The position numbers and the translations under genes were made by a program. Below the pieces are notes generated by a model, which saw only the letters and a program-made list of their open reading frames with translations, made no database searches and had not been told where the DNA came from. Below are positions 5,454 through 8,850 of a stretch of DNA of 8,850 nt, one piece after another. Positions within the stretch are counted from its first letter, which is position 1. Every line of letters begins with the position of its first letter. Source of the DNA: Acidimicrobiales bacterium (GTDB taxonomy: Bacteria > Actinomycetota > Acidimicrobiia > Acidimicrobiales > RAAP-2); NCBI GenBank assembly GCA_017883125.1, contig JADGOD010000105.1, forward strand, positions 1-8,850. The letters run 5' to 3'.

Positions 5454-7145
5454 GTGAACGATCTCCATGGGCCTCCACTCGAGGCTCACCCCGGCATCGG
5501 CGCGCTGACGATCGGCGCGTTCCTCGACGAGGTCGTCGAGCGGTTCGCCGACAACGAGGCGCTTGTCTTCGATGACCCGTTCCTCGACGGGGCGACGGTG
5601 CGCTGGAGCTACGCCGAACTTGGCCGCCAGGCCCGCAAGGTGGCGCGAGCCCTCCTTGCCCTCGGCATCGGGAAGGGAAACCGGGTCGGGATCCTCATGG
5701 CCAATCGCCCCGAGGCCGTGGGCGCCTTCTTCGGTGCCGCCATGACGGGGGCGGTCGTGGTGCCGCTCTCGACCTTCTCGACCGTGCCAGAGCTCGGCTA
5801 CCTGCTCGGCCATGCGGATCTCTCGGTCCTGCTCGCGCAGTCGACGATGGGTCGTCGGAGCTTCGTCAACGACCTGGCCCACCTCGGCCTCGGTTCGTCG
5901 GGCACCGGAGCGCTGGCCGATCCGCGCTATCCGTACCTCCGCCGACTCGCTGCCCTCGGAGCCCTCGACGAGTCGGCGGGCATCGAGTCGTGGGACAGCT
6001 TCCTCGCCCGCGGGGACGACATCGACGACGAGCTCCTCGACGCGGTGGCCGCGCAGGTGACACCCTCGGACCTCGGCCTGGTGATCTACAGCTCGGGCAC
6101 CACCGATCACCCCAAGGGCGTCCTCCACAGCCACCAGTCGCCCAGCCTGCAGTTCTGGCTGCAGGCCGAGATCTTCGCCCGCGACGAGACGACCCGGTTG
6201 TGGGCGGCGCTGCCGATGTTCTGGACGGCCGGTCTCAACACCGCCATGGGAGCGACCCTGGCCGCCGGTGGGTGCTGGATCATGCAGGAGGGCTTCGACG
6301 CCGGCGAGGCGCTGCGGCTGCTCGCGCGCGAGCGAGTCACCGAGCCCTACACGCTTCCCCACCAGGCAGCCGCCCTCGAAGAGCACCCCGACTGGGCGGC
6401 GACCGACCTGTCATCGCTCACCAAGGTCTTCGGTAAGTCGGTGTTCACCCGTCACCCCGCGGTCACGGGCGATCCGAGCTGGAACATGCCCGTGGGCTAC
6501 GGGCTGTCGGAGACCTGCGCTTTCTTCGCGGCCCACCCCTCCGACGCGCCGCGCGCACTGCTCAAGGCGAGCATCGGCAGGCTCCTCCCCGGGAACGAGC
6601 TCCGCGTCGTGGACCCCGGCACCGGACTGGTGCTCGGTCCGAACGAAGACGGCGAGCTGGCCCTGCGCGGTCCGACCCTCATGGAGCACTACGTGAAGCA
6701 GACGCGAGGAGAGTGCCTCGACGAGGACGGATTCCTCCACACCGGCGACCTCGGCCACTACGACGACGAGGGCTACCTGCACTTCAGCGGACGGCGCACC
6801 GAGATGATCAAGACTGGCGGGGCGAACGTGTCGCCGGCCGAGATCGAGGTCCAGCTGCGAGCCTGCGAGCCGGTGAAGCTCGCTCGCGTGGTCGGGGTCC
6901 CCGACGCCCGCCTGGCGCAGCGGGTCGTGCTCTGCGTGGTGCTCAAGGACGGCGCCTCGGCGACCGAGGACGAGCTGATCGACTTCCTGCGGGGGCGCAT
7001 CGCCTCCTATAAGTTGCCCAAGGAGGTGCTGTTCTTCGACGACGGCGAGATCCCCATGACCACGGGCGAGATCAAGGTGCGTGACGAAGCGCTCCTCGCG
7101 CTGGTCCAGGATCGCCTCGCAGCACAGGGAGGGATGTCAGCATGA
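5454..7145 (+). CDS. AMP-forming acyl-CoA ligase B (FadD-like, variant motifs)
   Basis: A 563-residue ANL-superfamily ligase counted from GTG 5454. The frame is open back to 5343, but that stretch is antisense to the other ligase and family homology begins only after the GTG (around ALTIGAFLDEVVERF, 17-31). Motifs: P-loop YSSGTTDHPKG (212-222), where Asp218 replaces the usual glycine; A5 GYGLSET (348-354); HTGD (429-432); hinge region GRRTEMIKTGGANVSPAE (446-463); C-terminal PMTTGEIKVR (534-543). The last motif normally reads PxTxxGKxxR; here the glycine and lysine are shifted, and K541 or no residue may play the role of the catalytic lysine. It is clearly distinct from ligase A, so the two probably act on different acids or intermediates. 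Its stop overlaps the hotdog gene by ATGA, linking it to an acyl-CoA hydration or dehydration step. The substrate is unknown. Confidence 0.93.
   Translation: MNDLHGPPLEAHPGIGALTIGAFLDEVVERFADNEALVFDDPFLDGATVRWSYAELGRQARKVARALLALGIGKGNRVGILMANRPEAVGAFFGAAMTGAVVVPLSTFSTVPELGYLLGHADLSVLLAQSTMGRRSFVNDLAHLGLGSSGTGALADPRYPYLRRLAALGALDESAGIESWDSFLARGDDIDDELLDAVAAQVTPSDLGLVIYSSGTTDHPKGVLHSHQSPSLQFWLQAEIFARDETTRLWAALPMFWTAGLNTAMGATLAAGGCWIMQEGFDAGEALRLLARERVTEPYTLPHQAAALEEHPDWAATDLSSLTKVFGKSVFTRHPAVTGDPSWNMPVGYGLSETCAFFAAHPSDAPRALLKASIGRLLPGNELRVVDPGTGLVLGPNEDGELALRGPTLMEHYVKQTRGECLDEDGFLHTGDLGHYDDEGYLHFSGRRTEMIKTGGANVSPAEIEVQLRACEPVKLARVVGVPDARLAQRVVLCVVLKDGASATEDELIDFLRGRIASYKLPKEVLFFDDGEIPMTTGEIKVRDEALLALVQDRLAAQGGMSA
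7127..7133 (+). promoter_or_regulatory. Shine-Dalgarno site of the double-hotdog gene
   Basis: GGGAGGG at the end of the ligase B gene contains a GGAGG core nine nucleotides before the ATG at 7142. It is the best ribosome binding site on the plus strand and supports this start, which also forms the ATGA overlap with ligase B. Confidence 0.75.
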
Positions 7146-8326
7146 GTCAGAGCGATGCGCCGCGCGAGGTCCTCGACGTCTCCGACCTGGATCGGCACAT
7201 GGGTGTCCCCATCCGGGCCGGCGAGCTGGAGGAGGACGTCCACGTCAACGACATCCGGCGCTGGGTCCAAGCCATGCACTATCCGAATCCGCTCCACTAC
7301 GACGCGCGGTGGGCGACAGAGAGCCGCTTCGGCTCGATCGTGGCCCCGCAGTCCTTCGCCGTCGCTACGGACACCAGCCACGGCTGTGCGCCGGCGCAGG
7401 TGGGTCGCATCCCAAACTCACACGGCATCTTCGGCGGCGACGAGTGGTGGTTCTTCGGTCCGCGCATCGTCGCCGGCGATCACCTCGTCTGCCACCGCAT
7501 GCCCTTCGACTACCGCGTGACCGAGACCCGGTTCGCCGGACCGACCTGCTTCCAGCGGGGTGACACGCTCTACATCAATCAGCGGGGCGAGCGTGTGGCC
7601 CTCCAGCGCTCGACCTACATCCGCTACGCCGTGCGCGAGGCGAAGGAGAAGGCCCTCTTCTCTGAACCTTCGGAGAAACAGTGGAGCGACGATGAGCTCG
7701 TCGGTCTCGACGAGATCAGGGAGGGCTTCATCCGCCAGATCCAGGAGCTCCAGCACGACAAGCGGATGATCGCCTCGGTGGAGGTCGGCGAGCGATTGGC
7801 GAGTAGCGTGCTCGGGCCGCACAGCCTGGCCAGCTTCACGACAGAGTGGCGCGCCTTCCCCATGAACGCTTGGGGTGCCACGCGCACCGGCCCGACTACC
7901 GTTTCGGCGATCGATCTCGGCTACACGAGGGAGATGGCCGGCCACGAGGGCGACCGTCGGATGGAGCGCACGAACCCCGAGCTCACCGACGGCGCCTACT
8001 TCGGACCATCTCGGGGGCACCTGCAGCCCCACTGGGCCCAGCACATCGGCATGCCTCGGGGCTACGGCTACGGCGCGTCGATGGGCAGCTGGATCCTCGA
8101 TTTCGTCTCAGCCTGGGCGGGCGAGTGGGGCTTCATCACGCACTCGAAGTGCAGCTACCGCAACCCCGCCTTCACCGGCGACGCCACCTTCCTCGACGGG
8201 GAGGTGGTCGATCTCCGGGTCGAGCGGAAGCGCCACCACATCGCCACGGTGTCGGTCGAGATGCGCAATCAAGACGGGGCCATGATGGCGACCGGCATGG
8301 TCGACGTGGAGCTGCCCGCCGAGTGA
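7142..8326 (+). CDS. Double-hotdog MaoC/FAS1-like dehydratase-family protein
   Basis: A 394-residue protein that looks like two hotdog folds in tandem, as in MaoC/FAS1-like acyl dehydratases. The first half (about 20-165) contains NPLHYD (49-54) followed by SRFGSIVAPQSF (61-72), matching the hydratase-2 pattern GDxNPLHxD...FGxxIAxG. The second half (about 215-394) contains HW (297-298), the PRGYGYG segment (305-311), WILDF...WAGEWGF (317-331), and a final strand pair typical of the family. The expected role is reversible hydration of an enoyl-CoA. The catalytic Asp expected two residues before N49 is Y47 (H46-Y47-P48), while H52 is kept, and no second clear Asp/His motif is visible. Activity may thus depend on other residues, or the protein may have a different acyl-CoA role. 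It is ATGA-coupled to ligase B, so it probably acts on that enzyme's product or a later intermediate. Confidence 0.88.
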   Translation: MSQSDAPREVLDVSDLDRHMGVPIRAGELEEDVHVNDIRRWVQAMHYPNPLHYDARWATESRFGSIVAPQSFAVATDTSHGCAPAQVGRIPNSHGIFGGDEWWFFGPRIVAGDHLVCHRMPFDYRVTETRFAGPTCFQRGDTLYINQRGERVALQRSTYIRYAVREAKEKALFSEPSEKQWSDDELVGLDEIREGFIRQIQELQHDKRMIASVEVGERLASSVLGPHSLASFTTEWRAFPMNAWGATRTGPTTVSAIDLGYTREMAGHEGDRRMERTNPELTDGAYFGPSRGHLQPHWAQHIGMPRGYGYGASMGSWILDFVSAWAGEWGFITHSKCSYRNPAFTGDATFLDGEVVDLRVERKRHHIATVSVEMRNQDGAMMATGMVDVELPAE

Positions 8327-8330
8327 GCCG

Positions 8331-8486
8331 ATGAGCGGAGGTGACCACACCCGAGCCCTGCTCCAGAGTGGACGCCGAATGCCTGGCGAGGCACCGCTTG
8401 AACGATGCGCTTTGCGGTCTTCGGTGTGGACGAGCAGATCTCGGCGGCTCCGAGATGGGAGCCAACCTCTCGATAGGCAGAGATGA
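8331..8486 (+). pseudogene. Possible truncated start of a further operon gene
   Basis: An ATG four bases after the hotdog stop opens a 51-codon frame beginning MSGGDHTRALLQSGRRMPGE. Its position is typical of the next gene of a tight operon. After about residue 22 the composition changes to arginine/serine-rich sequence, exactly where the opposite strand begins to resemble a transposase fragment. It may be the 5' stub of a gene cut by an insertion or deletion. The peptide matches no family I recognise, and a chance frame is quite possible. Confidence 0.2.
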
Positions 8487-8496
8487 TGTCCCGAAC
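8395..8496 (-). pseudogene. Remnant resembling the N-terminal HTH of an IS21-like transposase
   Basis: The minus strand encodes 34 residues beginning VRDIISAYREVGSHLGAAEI and ending with a PKTAKRIVQA helix. This resembles the N-terminal helix-turn-helix of actinobacterial IS21-type transposases, where an AYxxxGSxxxAAxxCGTxxKTVKR pattern is common (from memory, no search run). No start codon lies just before it, and downstream the frame loses resemblance and runs antisense into the hotdog gene. It is therefore at most a broken relic, not a functional transposase. The lower G+C of the surroundings fits foreign or decaying DNA. Confidence 0.35.
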
Positions 8497-8698
8497 TGAG
8501 CCTTGGGGGTTTCTCAGACCACGATCGCTGTGCGCTTGCGCAGTGAGCCGGGACTCTCGATTGAAAGGTGATTGACGGCACCCTTGAGGTGAGCGGATCC
8601 GTGCTGTGACATGGACTGCTCGGACCAATTCGGAGGGGGTGTCACGCCAACTGATCGCTCGTGATTCGGAGAGGGTCTCGGCCAGAGGGGCTGTAGGC

Positions 8699-8770
8699 GT
8701 CTCGAGGTTGCGAGAGTCGATGGACGTGGCGCAGGAAGACGAGACCGAAGGCGAGATGTGACCTCGAGAC
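8699..8770. repeat. 10-bp inverted repeat with 52-bp spacing
   Basis: GTCTCGAGGT (8699-8708) and ACCTCGAGAC (8761-8770) are perfect inverted copies. Each contains the palindrome CTCGAG, so they also read partly as direct repeats. They could be paired sites for a regulator, or ends or internal sites of a mobile element. Nothing else identifies them. Confidence 0.4.
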
Positions 8771-8790
8771 TCCCCTGTGATTGAGGGGAG
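8770..8790. repeat. Perfect 7-bp hairpin
   Basis: CTCCCCT (8770-8776) and AGGGGAG (8784-8790) flank a 7-nt loop and form a GC-rich stem. There is no T run on either side, so it does not qualify as a standard intrinsic terminator, though actinobacterial terminators without U tracts have been proposed. It abuts the right copy of the 10-bp repeat. Confidence 0.35.
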
Positions 8791-8850
8791 ATAGACCCTT
8801 GCCTCGGAGGCGCTGGCGGGAGTGGTGGGGCAAGGGACCATAGCCAGTGC

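Larger units (their letters stand above)
8497..8850. other. Stretch without a recognisable gene
   Basis: No frame here shows a recognisable protein or typical high-GC codon pattern. A minus-strand frame stays open across 8269-8841, but its predicted peptide is serine/arginine-rich, has no identifiable domain, and runs antisense through the hotdog 3' end. Features visible are short inverted repeats, including those at 8699-8790. This could be an upstream part of the decayed insertion element or a true intergenic region before a gene beyond the window. Confidence 0.5.

Noticed and set aside
4223..5575. A 450-codon plus-strand open frame antisense to ligase A
   Set aside because: It lies opposite an ANL ligase with all its motifs; its peptide has no domain, and long antisense frames are expected in high-GC DNA.
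5253..6386. A 377-codon minus-strand open frame antisense to ligase B
   Set aside because: It has low-complexity charged composition and no motif, and overlaps the P-loop-bearing ligase B on the other strand.
8269..8841. A 190-codon minus-strand frame over the right-hand tail as an intact gene
   Set aside because: Only about 34 residues look protein-like (a transposase HTH); the rest is compositionally poor and runs antisense through the hotdog gene end.
1..8850. CRISPR arrays, tRNA or rRNA genes, known riboswitch classes
   Set aside because: No regularly spaced repeats, cloverleaf or conserved RNA motifs were seen anywhere on either strand.

Overview
The window looks like a piece of a high-GC actinobacterial genome. 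Two 60-base lines counted by hand gave about 70% G+C in coding sequence and about 57% in the right-hand non-coding tail. The gene families (P450, paired M24-fold proteins, FadD-type ligases, a double-hotdog dehydratase), the repeated ATGA stop/start overlaps and the weak or absent Shine-Dalgarno sites fit Actinobacteria. An Acidimicrobiia-like lineage is possible, but that is inference and no marker gene is present.

Layout: two transcription units diverge from a 22-bp gap at 5432-5453. Leftward (minus strand) runs an AMP-forming acyl-CoA ligase (3902-5431). After a gap of about 220 bp with promoter-like and operator-like sequence come three genes joined by 4-bp ATGA overlaps: an M24-fold (creatinase/aminopeptidase P-like) protein with a complete metal site (2443-3681), a second M24-fold protein that has lost most of its metal ligands (1304-2446), and a cytochrome P450 (51-1307). 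Rightward (plus strand) runs a second, different acyl-CoA ligase (5454-7145), overlapping by ATGA with a double-hotdog MaoC/FAS1-like dehydratase-family protein (7142-8326). The last ~520 bases hold no convincing intact gene. They contain a short possible gene start, a remnant resembling the N-terminal helix-turn-helix of an IS21-like transposase, and inverted repeats.

Together the genes suggest catabolism of an unidentified hydrophobic or carboxylated compound: P450 hydroxylation, CoA activation by one or both ligases, then hydration or dehydration of an acyl-CoA by the hotdog protein. No redox partner for the P450, no acyl-CoA dehydrogenase and no thiolase is in view, so the pathway must continue elsewhere. 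The least expected element is the M24 pair: an apparently competent metalloenzyme translationally coupled to a same-fold partner in which D, D, E and E of the five-ligand site have become A, G, Q and R. A catalytic/pseudoenzyme hetero-oligomer, or a non-peptidase reaction in a P450/CoA pathway, is the main hypothesis worth testing.
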